From positions 806,001 through 870,000 of the forward strand of contig NZ_JAKZHX010000001.1 in assembly GCF_022568815.1 (NCBI RefSeq): a stretch of 64,000 nt of DNA, read 5' to 3'. Positions 9,087 to 18,176 of the stretch are shown piece by piece (within the stretch, counting starts at the first letter, position 1; the number at the start of each line of letters is the position of its first letter). The stretch is from Undibacterium paludis. GTDB lineage: Bacteria; Pseudomonadota; Gammaproteobacteria; Burkholderiales; Burkholderiaceae_D. The translations under genes and the position numbers were made by a program. Under the pieces are notes generated by a model, which was not told the origin of the DNA, searched no databases, and was given only the letters and a program-made list of their open reading frames with translations.

Positions 9087-10523
9087 TTAATTCTTTTCCA
9101 AAGGACGCAAGGTCAGTGAGGTCAAACCGGCGATCGCACTCAATATGGCGGTCGCCAGGAAGGCAGCGTGATACCCCTGCAACTGCGCCAGCAACGGCAT
9201 GTCCAGATGAGCGGAGTCACGGGTAATCGTGTGCGCCAAAGTCGACAGGCAGGCAATACCAAGTGCTGCGCCCAACTGACGAGAGGTATTGAACAGGCCG
9301 GATGCGAGGCCTGCCTGTTTAGGCGGTATACCTGCCAGCGCAGTGTGGGCAGAAGTCATCAGCATCAGGCCCAGGCCCAGGCCGACCAGCAAGGTTGGAC
9401 CAAGTACGTCAATAACATAATCTGGCGTTGCAGGCACCCTGGTCAGCCAGATCAGACCGGCCGCACTGACCAAACCGCCAAAGAATGGCAAGCGACGCAC
9501 ACCGCTGTCCATTAGCGGACGTGAGACTATCGCTGCAATGGCCAGTGTGATACCCATGGGCAGCAACGACAGACCGGTTTCCAGTGCGCTATAACCGGCG
9601 ACCTGCTGGAGCACGATGGAAAGGAAAAAAGTGGAAGCCGTCAGTGAAGCACCAAGGCCCAGCACGACAATATTCCCCATGCGCACGCTATGCAGGGAGA
9701 AAATACTGAGTGGTATCAATGGTTGTTCCGTCTTGGCCTGAATGGTAAAAAAACTGACCAGCAACAGCGCTGCTGCACACAATGCTGCCAACACGATGCT
9801 TGAATTCCAGCCCATGCTCACGCTTTGCGAAATACCGAGTATCAATGCTCCCATGCCAAGGGTGATCGTTATCGCCCCCCAGACATCAAGTTTTGGACGT
9901 ACCGTGCCTGGCTTGACTGGCGCCATGCAGGCAGCGACCCCAAGAATCAGCGCAAAGCCTATGGGAACATTGACAAACATCACCCAGCGCCAACCCGCCG
10001 AGGTAGTCAGCCAGCCGCCGATCACGACACCGAGTGCGGAGGCTATCGAGCTAGATGCTGCCCACATGGATATGGCCGTTGCCTTCGCCGAACCGGTGGG
10101 ATAAACGGCGACAATCACGGCCAGGGTAGACGTTGCCAGAGCTGAGGCACCAAACCCCTGGATAGCACGCGAAACCAGCAGCATGGTACCGCTTTCAGCA
10201 AAGCCGCCTGCCAGGCTTGCCAGAGTAAATATCAGCAGGCCCGATTGCAGTACGATTTTACGACCAAACAAATCACTGGCGCGCGCAGCCAGCAGCATGA
10301 AGCCACCCAGACTCAACAGATAGGCATCAACCACCCATTGCAATTCCAGTTTGGACAGATGCAAATCGGTCTGCATGGCAGGCAAGGCAACGTTGACGAT
10401 GGCGCCATCCATTACTACCATAAAAGAAGAAACACAGGCGATGACCACCGCTATCCACAAAGGAATATGCGGATGGATCAGCGAAGGAGCCGGCATGGCC
10501 GGCGCAGCAGAAGAAGCACTCAT
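9087..10523 (-). CDS. MFS drug exporter, DHA2 (EmrB/QacA-like, 14 TM) family
   Basis: The 478-residue inner-membrane protein has the DHA2 signature order: FMVVMDGAIVNVALP in TM1, WVVDAYLLSLGGFMLLAAR in TM2, DLFGRK in the loop, RAIQGFGASALATSTLAV in TM4 and GVVIGGWLTTSAGWRWVMFV in the antiporter motif-C region. These proteins export hydrophobic or cationic compounds by proton antiport. The frame can open at 10844, but AGGAGCTCATC directly before the ATG at 10523 fixes the start. It is divergent from an AraC regulator 130 bases away, an arrangement resembling the NimR-NimT pair, so autoregulated drug export is a reasonable inference. Confidence 0.92.
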   Translation of the reverse strand: MSASSAAPAMPAPSLIHPHIPLWIAVVIACVSSFMVVMDGAIVNVALPAMQTDLHLSKLELQWVVDAYLLSLGGFMLLAARASDLFGRKIVLQSGLLIFTLASLAGGFAESGTMLLVSRAIQGFGASALATSTLAVIVAVYPTGSAKATAISMWAASSSIASALGVVIGGWLTTSAGWRWVMFVNVPIGFALILGVAACMAPVKPGTVRPKLDVWGAITITLGMGALILGISQSVSMGWNSSIVLAALCAAALLLVSFFTIQAKTEQPLIPLSIFSLHSVRMGNIVVLGLGASLTASTFFLSIVLQQVAGYSALETGLSLLPMGITLAIAAIVSRPLMDSGVRRLPFFGGLVSAAGLIWLTRVPATPDYVIDVLGPTLLVGLGLGLMLMTSAHTALAGIPPKQAGLASGLFNTSRQLGAALGIACLSTLAHTITRDSAHLDMPLLAQLQGYHAAFLATAILSAIAGLTSLTLRPLEKN

Positions 10524-10653
10524 GATGAGCTCCTGAATATATTTGGTTGACGAAATTTGAGATGTAATATTTGCTTTATCACATGACACAGTATTGGACA
10601 GTTCATGTAAAAACTGATAACGTTGTTTAGACAAAAAATAGTGAGAACAGGCC

Positions 10654-11475
10654 ATGTCTGAAAAAAAAATAGAAAATCCCACTTTTGATTTCAGTGAACG
10701 CAGTGATGGACCTGCCGTTGTCGCCGTCTGGGGTGACGACAGTGCAGAAAGCGGCTTCCGCCTGGGGACCCGTGAATATGACTGGCACAGCCACTTGCGT
10801 GGACAAATTTTTTGCGTGGAAAGCGGTCTGGTACACATGCGCACACCGCGAGGGTCCTGGTTGTCACCGCCAAACCGTGCAGGCTGGATACCGCCTGGCG
10901 AAGCACATCAGGTCACCATCAACAGTGCAATGAGCGGGTGGAGTGTCATGATCACGCCTGAGGCGGCTAAATACCTGCCCGACCAGCCCTGTGTGATGGG
11001 TGTGACCGAGTTGATGCGCTCGCTGGTGCGCCGCGCCGTGTCGTGGTCAGGGCAACTGGATCTGACACCGGAACAGGAACGCCTGATCGCCGTATTGCTT
11101 GACGAAATACGTCAGGCACCGCATGAGTCTTTGCATTTGCCCATGCCGCAAGACCGTCGTTTGCTAAGAGTCACTACCGCAATTTTTGAGCAGCCGGATA
11201 TAGATCGTACGCTGGAAGAATGGGCAGCCTGGGCCGGTTTGTCAGCGCGCACTCTCACCAGGTTGTTTCGCGCAGAAACCGGAACCAGTTTCGCGCAATG
11301 GCGTCAGCAGGCCAGACTCACTCAGGCACTGGAGCGTCTGGCACAAGGCGAGCCGGTTGCCAATGTGGCCGAGTCCCTGGGATATGCAACCCCCAGCAAT
11401 TTCATTGCCATGTTCCGGCGCAATTTTGGTGATTCACCGGCACACTATTTCGCGAGCAGAGGACTGTCTGTCTAG
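10654..11475 (+). CDS. AraC-family transcriptional regulator with cupin sensor domain
   Basis: The 273-residue product has an N-terminal cupin/RmlC-like domain (YDWHSHLRGQIFCVESGLVHM, residues about 40-95, with the two His typical of this barrel) and a C-terminal double helix-turn-helix. The latter shows TLEEWAAWAGLSARTLTRLF and VANVAESLGYATPSNFIAMF, followed by GDSPAHYF. This is the NimR/YeaM-like AraC subclass, which usually regulates an adjacent MFS exporter. Here the divergent DHA2 exporter is the obvious target, with the operator expected in 10524-10653. Its stop codon overlaps the stop of the convergent hydrolase gene. The effector is unknown. Confidence 0.9.
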   Translation: MSEKKIENPTFDFSERSDGPAVVAVWGDDSAESGFRLGTREYDWHSHLRGQIFCVESGLVHMRTPRGSWLSPPNRAGWIPPGEAHQVTINSAMSGWSVMITPEAAKYLPDQPCVMGVTELMRSLVRRAVSWSGQLDLTPEQERLIAVLLDEIRQAPHESLHLPMPQDRRLLRVTTAIFEQPDIDRTLEEWAAWAGLSARTLTRLFRAETGTSFAQWRQQARLTQALERLAQGEPVANVAESLGYATPSNFIAMFRRNFGDSPAHYFASRGLSV

Positions 11476-12317
11476 CCCTGTATCAGCCTGGCTCTGAAAA
11501 ATCGCAATATTTCATCCCGCGCCGCCATGGTCGGCTGTCCCGCTTCATCAATCAGATGCGCCGTCACAACGCTATGCGGGGTTTTGACATAGCGCTGGAA
11601 AAAAGGAGCCGTGTCCTGGTTGGCGGCGTTGTCTGGCAACACCCTGGTGACGAAGCGCTCACCCAATGCTTCTGAAAATGCGGCAAAGCGCTGGGCGCGG
11701 CAGAAACTGTCGCCGTCAAACCGGTAAGCCATGACAGTCAGATCTTCACTTTCCAGCCGGCTGCGAACAGCCTGCAGATCAGCAGCATCCATTCCGGTGC
11801 CAGCAGGGTCGTCCAGCGGCAACGAAGGGTGGGCAACGACCGGGGCAAGTACGGTTTTGTCCAGCATCATGGAGAGAGCAAAATTACCGGTGAAGCACAT
11901 GCCTATGGCGCCAACACCAGGGCCGCCGCATTCTTCATGCGCGAGCCTGGCAAGCGCTCGCAACCACAATGTGACCGGGCTACTACCCTTGTGCCCGGCA
12001 AAGGCGCGGAATTCTGCGCTGACACAGGCTTTCTGGAAAACGGCGGCTCCCTCTTCTGCACTGACCACGATACCGTCACGCCCGAACAACGAGGGCATGT
12101 ACACTGTAAAACCAGCATCACGTACCCAGCGTGCAAAGCGCGCCACATGCGGGCTGATGCCGGGCATCTCTGTCATAACAATGACAGCCGGACCGCTGCC
12201 GCTGACATGGACAACTTTGTCCACATCATTGAGACTGATCTGGCGCTGTGTGAAATCGCTGATCGGATCATCTGCATGCATATCTGGTTTGCTGATATCT
12301 TTGATGGCGATGGACAT
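11472..12317 (-). CDS. Dienelactone hydrolase family protein
   Basis: The 281-residue alpha/beta hydrolase has a Cys nucleophile in GAIGMCFTGNFAL (Cys141), as in true dienelactone hydrolases, where most hydrolases have Ser. The oxyanion segment VIVMTEMPGISPHV and the late histidine block (HSVVTAHL, near residue 255) complete the expected triad with an Asp before it. Classic members open the dienelactone ring in chlorocatechol degradation, but the broad family acts on many esters, so the substrate is unknown. Cytoplasmic; no signal peptide. The gene is convergent with the AraC regulator and the stop codons share bases 11473-11474. Confidence 0.85.
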   Translation of the reverse strand: MSIAIKDISKPDMHADDPISDFTQRQISLNDVDKVVHVSGSGPAVIVMTEMPGISPHVARFARWVRDAGFTVYMPSLFGRDGIVVSAEEGAAVFQKACVSAEFRAFAGHKGSSPVTLWLRALARLAHEECGGPGVGAIGMCFTGNFALSMMLDKTVLAPVVAHPSLPLDDPAGTGMDAADLQAVRSRLESEDLTVMAYRFDGDSFCRAQRFAAFSEALGERFVTRVLPDNAANQDTAPFFQRYVKTPHSVVTAHLIDEAGQPTMAARDEILRFFRARLIQG

Positions 12318-12478
12318 GGTTGCTCCGTTTATTCCAGGGGCTTTTAGTGTAGGTTCGCCGCGACAGGTCTGGTAGCGGCGCTTTGGACATAATCAGGGTT
12401 GAATTGGACATGCATGTAGAATGCCTTCATGGAAGTTCCTTACTCCGCTTGATGCAGTCAGCTCAGGAGCAATCATTC

Positions 12479-13984
12479 ATGCATTTCAGGATACGGATTC
12501 AACCCCTGTCAACTTTCTGGCTGGTTTTTCTGGCAGTCTGTCTCACGTCAGGAAAAGCCCATGCCGACACCAGTCTGAACGTTGGTTCCAAACGTTTTAC
12601 TGAATCCTATATCCTCGGCGAAATCCTGACGCAGATAGCTGCACCTCATGGCCCGGCACATCACCTCCAGGGCCTTGGTAATACGGCTATCGTACTCAAT
12701 GCTCTCAAGACCGGCAGTATTGACATCTACCCTGAATACCTGGGCACCATCCAGACCGAGATACTGAAACATGAAGGACCGGCCAGCCTGCCACAGTTAC
12801 AGGCAGAACTGGCTTTGCAGGGGCTGGGCCTGGCAGTGCCACTGGGCTTCAACAATACCTATGCACTGGCGATGCGGCCAGATGCTGCTGACATGCCGGA
12901 ATCACTGAGCGACCTGGCAAAAAAACCAGCTTTGCGCTTCGGCCTCTCGCATGAATTTTTGGGCCGCACCGATGGCTGGCCGGGTCTGGCCAGGCTCTAC
13001 CAGTTGCCACAACGGCCTGCCGGACTGGATCACGGTATCGCCTATGATGCACTGGCTTCTGGCCAGGTCGATGTCATCGATATCTATTCCACCGATGCCA
13101 GGATCAAGCAGATGAACTTGCATGTGCTGCTTGACGACCGTCATTATTTCCCGCGCTATGACGCCGTATTGCTATACCGTCTTGATATGCCGGCACGTTT
13201 CCCCCAGGCCTGGGCAGCCATACAAAAGCTGGAAGGCAAGATAGACAATGCGCGAATGATTGCGATGAATGCTGCGGTGGAACTGGATGGCAAAAGCTTT
13301 GCACAGGTCGCGCAGCAGTTTTTATCCACCTCATCTCCCCCCGCTGCCGCAACAAGACGCGAAGGTCTGCTACAGAAACTGTTTGGCCCTGACTTCATGC
13401 GACTGACATGGCAACACCTGCTACTGGTACTGGCAGCCATCAGCCTGGCCTGCCTGCTGGGCATACCGCTGGGTATCATCGCCGCCTTTGCACCACGCCT
13501 GCGTCAGGCAGTAATGGCAGGTGTTGGCATTTTGCAGACCGTGCCCTCACTGGCCTTGCTGGCCATGCTGATCCCCCTGCTGGGCATGATAGGTTTTGTG
13601 CCGGCCCTGATTGCCCTGTCGCTGTATGCACTGCTGCCGGTAGTGCGCAATACCTGTGTCGGCATACTGCAAGTGCCTGATGGTTTGCGCATGGCAGCGC
13701 TGGCCCTGGGTTTGTCACACGGGCAAAGATTGCGGCATGTCGATTTGCCACTGGCCTTGCCCATGATACTGGCGGGCATCAAGACCGCTGCCGTCATGAG
13801 CGTGGGCACAGCAACGATCGCCGCCTTCATCGGAGCCGGTGGCTACGGCGAGCGCATCACCATAGGCCTGGCCCTCAACGACAACCAGATGCTGCTGGCC
13901 GGCGCCCTGCCCGCAGCCGCCCTGGCTTTGCTGACGCAATGGAGTTTTGACCTGCTTGAACGGCTGATTGTAAAGAAATACTAG
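12479..13984 (+). CDS. Osmoprotectant/betaine-type ABC protein: binding domain fused to permease
   Basis: The 501-residue product joins two parts of an OpuC/OsmU-like importer. After an N-terminal signal or anchor helix, residues about 25-290 are a choline/betaine-type binding domain: LNVGSKRFTESYILGEIL, then a long stretch ending GQVDVIDIYSTDARI. Residues about 305-500 are a ProW-like permease with several helices and the coupling block VPDGLRMAALALGLSHGQRL plus IAAFIGAGGYGERITIGLAL. The start at 12479 has AGGAG 9 bases upstream; an earlier in-frame opening at 12383 is less supported. No ATPase gene is nearby, so the ATPase must come from elsewhere. The ligand could be betaine, choline, carnitine or another quaternary amine. 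Confidence 0.85.
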   Translation: MHFRIRIQPLSTFWLVFLAVCLTSGKAHADTSLNVGSKRFTESYILGEILTQIAAPHGPAHHLQGLGNTAIVLNALKTGSIDIYPEYLGTIQTEILKHEGPASLPQLQAELALQGLGLAVPLGFNNTYALAMRPDAADMPESLSDLAKKPALRFGLSHEFLGRTDGWPGLARLYQLPQRPAGLDHGIAYDALASGQVDVIDIYSTDARIKQMNLHVLLDDRHYFPRYDAVLLYRLDMPARFPQAWAAIQKLEGKIDNARMIAMNAAVELDGKSFAQVAQQFLSTSSPPAAATRREGLLQKLFGPDFMRLTWQHLLLVLAAISLACLLGIPLGIIAAFAPRLRQAVMAGVGILQTVPSLALLAMLIPLLGMIGFVPALIALSLYALLPVVRNTCVGILQVPDGLRMAALALGLSHGQRLRHVDLPLALPMILAGIKTAAVMSVGTATIAAFIGAGGYGERITIGLALNDNQMLLAGALPAAALALLTQWSFDLLERLIVKKY

Positions 13985-14144
13985 GCGACACCCTTACCCC
14001 ACATGCCTACCGGAATTTACAACGGTTTGGTAATATGCATCCGGACTTACTGCCTTTCGTGATTTCTCGCAACGGCAACAGCGGTACTTACCCCATTCCT
14101 CCCCCATTATTAGCAACACGACAACAGGCATATATAGCGAAGTG

Positions 14145-15467
14145 ATGGCATACATTGAAAATCTGGCTCTATCCAGGCTGGCACGGCAGTGCGGCCTGGT
14201 GATTTCAATGGCGGCACTCACTGGCGCCCTCGCCGCTCCCGTCGCTTATGGCGGTACTACCCAGCCAGATACCACCTTGCAGGTACTGCATTGGTGGACT
14301 TCTGCCAGTGAGCGCAAGGCAGCAACGCTGCTGGCGGCCCGGCTGGCGGATGAGGGCGTGGTCTGGCGCGATGCCGGCATACCCGGCGGGGCTGGTATAG
14401 GCGCCGGCAAGGTCCTGAAAAGCCGGGTGCTGGCCAATGATGCGCCCGAAGTAACACAAATCATCGGGGTATCAATCAAAGAGTGGGCTGATCTTGGTTT
14501 TTTGCTGGAGCTCGACAAGGTCGCCAGCACCAACAAATGGAATACCGTTTTCTTCCCGACCATACAGAACCTGATACAGCACCGCAAACATGTGGTGGCT
14601 GCGCCGCTGGGCATACATCGCACCAATACCCTGTTTTACAACCGCAAGATTTTCACCAGCCTGAAACTGTCGCCCCCCGAAAGCTGGGATGAACTGGTTG
14701 TTGTCGCCGCCAGGCTGAAAGCAGCAGGCGTGATTCCACTGGCGCAGAGCAGCGAACCCTGGCAGGTTGCCACCCTGTTTGAAAATCTCATCCTGGCAGA
14801 GAGCGGACCAGACTATCATCGCGAACTGTTCGTCAAGCAGAATGCCCAGGCCGTGTCTGACAAACGCTTTGTCCAGGCGCTGGAGCGTTTGCGCCAGATG
14901 AAGGGCTGGATGAATAATCCTGTTGATGAACGGGTCTGGCCCGAAGTGGTACGGCAATTTGCCAGGAACGAAGCCGCGATGATGATCACCGGTGACTGGG
15001 TCAAAGGTGAGCTCAATGAAGGCGGTTTTGCCACGGACGAAGCCTTCTCTTGCACAGCCATGCCGGGTACGGCCAGGTACCATCTGTACAGCGTCGACAC
15101 CTTCTCGATGTTTACCAATGACTATTCAAGGGTAGCGGCGCAGGAAAAACTGGCCAGGCTGGTCGCCACCCCGGCCGTACAGGCTGAATACAATGCGGTC
15201 AAAGGTTCTGTATCGGTACGGCGCGACGCTGATCCCGCCAAAATGGACAGTTGCGCCCGCGCGTCCTGGACGACTTTTGCACAAGGTGCAGCAGTACAGG
15301 CACCCAGTCTGGTACACCGGATGGCGACAGATGAAACCAGCAAGGATGCCATCATCGCCGTCATACATCGCTACTTTATAGATGGCAATGTCAGTATCGC
15401 AGAAACACAGGCAAAACTGGCAGCGATGTACCGGGCATTCAGCAGTAACCGCAAGACTAACCAATAA
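14145..15467 (+). CDS. Periplasmic sugar-binding protein of ABC type (orphan, next to two-component system)
   Basis: The 440-residue product has a signal peptide ending near PVAYGG and a cluster-B solute-binding fold (family 1) close to glucose/mannose-binding GtsA-type proteins. Visible blocks are LQVLHWWTSASERKA, APEVTQIIGVSIKEWADLG, a mid-protein NTLFYNRKIF hinge strand and MMITGDWVKGEL. No permease or ATPase gene is nearby. Instead the gene lies 21 bases before a response regulator and kinase on the same strand, so it may present sugar to the kinase or report on it; this is inference. A GTG at 14142 directly precedes the chosen ATG. Confidence 0.85.
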   Translation: MAYIENLALSRLARQCGLVISMAALTGALAAPVAYGGTTQPDTTLQVLHWWTSASERKAATLLAARLADEGVVWRDAGIPGGAGIGAGKVLKSRVLANDAPEVTQIIGVSIKEWADLGFLLELDKVASTNKWNTVFFPTIQNLIQHRKHVVAAPLGIHRTNTLFYNRKIFTSLKLSPPESWDELVVVAARLKAAGVIPLAQSSEPWQVATLFENLILAESGPDYHRELFVKQNAQAVSDKRFVQALERLRQMKGWMNNPVDERVWPEVVRQFARNEAAMMITGDWVKGELNEGGFATDEAFSCTAMPGTARYHLYSVDTFSMFTNDYSRVAAQEKLARLVATPAVQAEYNAVKGSVSVRRDADPAKMDSCARASWTTFAQGAAVQAPSLVHRMATDETSKDAIIAVIHRYFIDGNVSIAETQAKLAAMYRAFSSNRKTNQ

Positions 15468-15488
15468 GAACATATCAGGCAGACAAAG

Positions 15489-16211
15489 ATGACACGCAAA
15501 ATACTCATCGTCGATGACGACCAGAAAACCCGGGTGCTGTTGAAAACCTATCTGGAAAAAAACCAGTATGAAGTCATCCTGTCCCATAATGGCGAGAGCT
15601 TCGTAACCGAATTCAACAGCCAGATGACACAGTTGTCACTGGTGATACTCGATGTAATGCTGCCTGATACTGACGGCTTTGCCCTATGCAAGATCGTGCG
15701 TCAGCGCTCCAATATTCCCATCATCATGCTGACCGCCAGCTCTGACGATACTGACCGCATCGTCGGACTGGAGCTAGGCGCAGATGATTACATCGCCAAG
15801 CCTTATAACCCGCGCGAACTGCTGGCACGTATCAAGGCCATCCTGCGTCGCTCGGGATCAGGCACTGCCGACGTGGCAGCTGCGCCGCGTTTTTACCGTT
15901 TCCTGGGGTTTACCCTGGATCTGGTAGAACGCAAGGTCACCGATGCCGCCGGTGAACTGGTGGCATTGACTGGCATGGATTACCAGTTGCTCAAATATTT
16001 TGTCGAACACCCTGGCGACGTACTCGATCGCAACGTTCTGTCAGAAGAAACCCGGGGCCGCGACGCCGGTCCCCTGGACAGATCGCTTGATGTACAGATC
16101 AGCCGTCTGCGCCTGTTGTTGAAGGACGACAGCAAGCAGCCAACCCTGATCAAGACGGTGCGCGGTGCCGGCTATGTGTTTTCTGCCGATGTGAGTGTCG
16201 CCAGTGTCTGA
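15489..16211 (+). CDS. OmpR/PhoB-family response regulator
   Basis: The 240-residue product has a receiver domain (residues 1-120: acidic pocket VDDD at 9-11, phosphoacceptor Asp55 in LVILDVMLPDTDGF, Thr in MLTASS, Lys in YIAKPYNP) and a winged-helix DNA-binding domain (residues about 135-238, ending TLIKTVRGAGYVFSADV). It is the partner of the kinase whose frame overlaps its end. OmpR-type regulators bind tandem direct repeats with a 10-bp period; such repeats (GTAA(A/G)-N5-GTAAG) occur at 17933-17962 and 18040-18054 before the second sugar-binding gene, which makes that gene a likely target. Confidence 0.93.
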   Translation: MTRKILIVDDDQKTRVLLKTYLEKNQYEVILSHNGESFVTEFNSQMTQLSLVILDVMLPDTDGFALCKIVRQRSNIPIIMLTASSDDTDRIVGLELGADDYIAKPYNPRELLARIKAILRRSGSGTADVAAAPRFYRFLGFTLDLVERKVTDAAGELVALTGMDYQLLKYFVEHPGDVLDRNVLSEETRGRDAGPLDRSLDVQISRLRLLLKDDSKQPTLIKTVRGAGYVFSADVSVASV

Positions 16212-17691
16212 AGCTGTCAACGATGCCCAGCCCGACAAGGCCGTTGGCTACGACATGCGCTGGCACTGGTTGCCACAGTCGCTGCTGGGGCGTCTGTCAC
16301 TGGTGATGGTGTTTGGCGTCTTGCTGACACAACTGGTCGGTAGCGCCATCTGGACCACGCAGCAAAGAGCCAAGGCAGAGATAGAGGCAACCACAGCGGC
16401 GCAATACCTGGCGCATAGCGCATCAAGTGCGATACGTTTCTTCCGCAGCCTGCCGCCAAGTTACCGTACCGTGCTGATACAGCAGTTTCGCGAAATGGGT
16501 GGCACACGTTTTTTTGTACAGACCAATACAGCCCCGGTACCCATCACGGAAATCGAGCCGCAGGCACTGGCGCAAGCCGTGGCCGCCAAGGTCAGCAATA
16601 CCCTGAAGACTGACTTGCCGCAATACCCTGAATTCAAGGTCGCCTTTGCCTGGCCCGATCAGCTGATGACCTCGGTTGATGGTACCCGCATCAGCGATTT
16701 ACCGGAAAGCTGGGTGCAGCATATCTTGCTGATCAAGCCTGAACCTGCCCCGGTACTGGTCATACAGACCGAACTGGAACCAGGTAACTGGCTATACCTG
16801 GCAGCCCTGATGCCCAACCCCTACTTCCTCAAAGGCAGTGACCCCCTGTCATTTGACCGGCTGGTCTTGCAAGGCTTGTCGCTGGCCGCGGTACTGCTGT
16901 TATCTATCATGGTGGTGCGCTGGATCACCCGCCCGCTTGCAGCCCTGTCCGATGCGGCAGCGGCCTTTGGCAAGGGTGAGCCGGTGCCCGACCTGCCGGA
17001 AGATGGCAGCAGGGAATTCATCAATACTGCGCGCGCCTTTGCCGCCATGCGCCAGCGCATACAAAGTTACCTGGAAGATCGCGAGCGCCTGTTCATCTCT
17101 ATCTCGCATGATCTGCGCACGCCTATCACGCGCCTGAAACTGCGTTCAGAATTGCTCGATGATGATGTCTTGCGTGGTGAATTTGAAGAGGACCTTGATG
17201 ATCTCGACATGATGGTCAAGGGCGCATTGCAATGCGTAAAAGATACCGACATCCATGAAAACCCGACCGAAGTCCGGCTCGATTTGCTGATACGCCGCCT
17301 GGTACGCAGCGCCCATCTGGCCAAACATGACGTCAGGTTTGAAGAATCAGGTATCAGCGTAGTTGGCAAGCCACTGGCCCTGAAACGCGCCATCGGTAAT
17401 CTGCTCGACAACGCACTCTACTATGGAGAAAAGGCAGAGATCAGCGTACAGACGCTGGATGGCAAAGTAGTAATCACCGTGCGCGACCACGGCCCCGGCG
17501 TACCCGAAGACGCCCTGCCCAGCCTGTTCGACCCCTATGTGCGCCTGGTACACGGACGCAGCCAGAATGAAACCGGCCTGGGCCTGGGCCTGGGCATTGC
17601 CCGCAGTGTCATAGAAGCACATGGCGGCAGCCTGATGCTGGAAAATCACCCCGAAGGCGGCTTGAATGCCATTATCACCCTGCCGCAATAA
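16195..17691 (+). CDS. Sensor histidine kinase with HAMP domain
   Basis: The 498-residue inner-membrane kinase has a first helix (LSLVMVFGVLLTQLVGSAIW), a periplasmic sensor region of about 150 residues, a second helix (LSLAAVLLLSIMVV), a HAMP linker, and the transmitter. The phosphoacceptor is His305 in FISISHDLRTPITRLKL. The ATP-binding boxes are NLLDNALYYGE (N), DHGPGVP (G1), LFDPYVR (F) and GLGLGLGIARS (G2). The GTG start at 16195 overlaps the regulator gene by 17 bases; an in-frame ATG at 16255 is an alternative. The neighbouring sugar-binding proteins suggest a sugar signal, as in GtrS/GltR-like systems, but the ligand is not shown by sequence. Confidence 0.92.
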   Translation: MSPVSEAVNDAQPDKAVGYDMRWHWLPQSLLGRLSLVMVFGVLLTQLVGSAIWTTQQRAKAEIEATTAAQYLAHSASSAIRFFRSLPPSYRTVLIQQFREMGGTRFFVQTNTAPVPITEIEPQALAQAVAAKVSNTLKTDLPQYPEFKVAFAWPDQLMTSVDGTRISDLPESWVQHILLIKPEPAPVLVIQTELEPGNWLYLAALMPNPYFLKGSDPLSFDRLVLQGLSLAAVLLLSIMVVRWITRPLAALSDAAAAFGKGEPVPDLPEDGSREFINTARAFAAMRQRIQSYLEDRERLFISISHDLRTPITRLKLRSELLDDDVLRGEFEEDLDDLDMMVKGALQCVKDTDIHENPTEVRLDLLIRRLVRSAHLAKHDVRFEESGISVVGKPLALKRAIGNLLDNALYYGEKAEISVQTLDGKVVITVRDHGPGVPEDALPSLFDPYVRLVHGRSQNETGLGLGLGIARSVIEAHGGSLMLENHPEGGLNAIITLPQ

Positions 17692-17932
17692 GTGACCACA
17701 ATAAGCAGTCATCATCAATAGTCGCGATCAGCAACCACAGTCAACATCGGCAACAGGTACTGTTGATGCACATCCGACTTGTTAGCGTCATTCCCGAAAT
17801 GGTTCTGATCGGGAATCCACAAATGGCCACTCACCGTTCAGGCGGGATGACTCTGAGGACGCAGCCAAACCGACAGACATCCGTACAAAATCCTCCATCT
17901 GTGCAATTCACAACACTGGCATCCTGACTTTT

Positions 17933-17962
17933 GTAAAGTTTTGTAAGGAATTCTTAAGTAAG
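17933..17962 (+). promoter_or_regulatory. Tandem GTAA(A/G) repeats, probable response-regulator site (distal)
   Basis: GTAAA at 17933-17937 and GTAAG at 17943-17947 are separated by 5 bases (10-bp period), and a further GTAAG lies at 17958-17962. The GTAAA-N5-GTAAA layout is the known box of OmpR-family regulators such as CpxR. A possible -10 (GATACT) lies at 17968-17973. Assignment to the neighbouring response regulator is inferred. Confidence 0.5.
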
Positions 17963-18039
17963 GTTTTGATACTTCATGAACCTGAAAACCCTGCTATCGG
18001 AACCAGCCCAGTGAACAGCAATACCAGTTGGCAAAGTGG

Positions 18040-18073
18040 GTAAGGAATTGTAAGCAAGTCTCATCAGTACACT
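18040..18073 (+). promoter_or_regulatory. GTAAG-N5-GTAAG repeat overlapping a probable activated promoter
   Basis: Two perfect GTAAG half sites at 18040-18044 and 18050-18054 have a 10-bp period. A -10-like TACACT sits at 18068-18073, and 17 bases before it the would-be -35 position (18045-18050, GAATTG) lies inside the repeat. This is the arrangement of class II activation, where an OmpR-type regulator replaces a poor -35 element. It is 104 bases upstream of the sugar-binding gene start. Confidence 0.5.
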
Positions 18074-18176
18074 AAAGAAAACTCAATAAAATCAAAGAGA
18101 TAAGAAAACCACGCATCAGCAAATACGCAAGTGGCATTACATTGGGTGCGTTGCTAGTATCGGTTTCAGGAAATGA

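Larger units (their letters stand above)
17692..18176. other. 485-base regulatory intergenic region between kinase and second sugar-binding protein
   Basis: No gene is visible here. The distal part carries two clusters of GTAA(A/G) direct repeats (listed separately) and probable promoter elements. The first part (17700-17930) shows nothing I can name. Confidence 0.6.
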
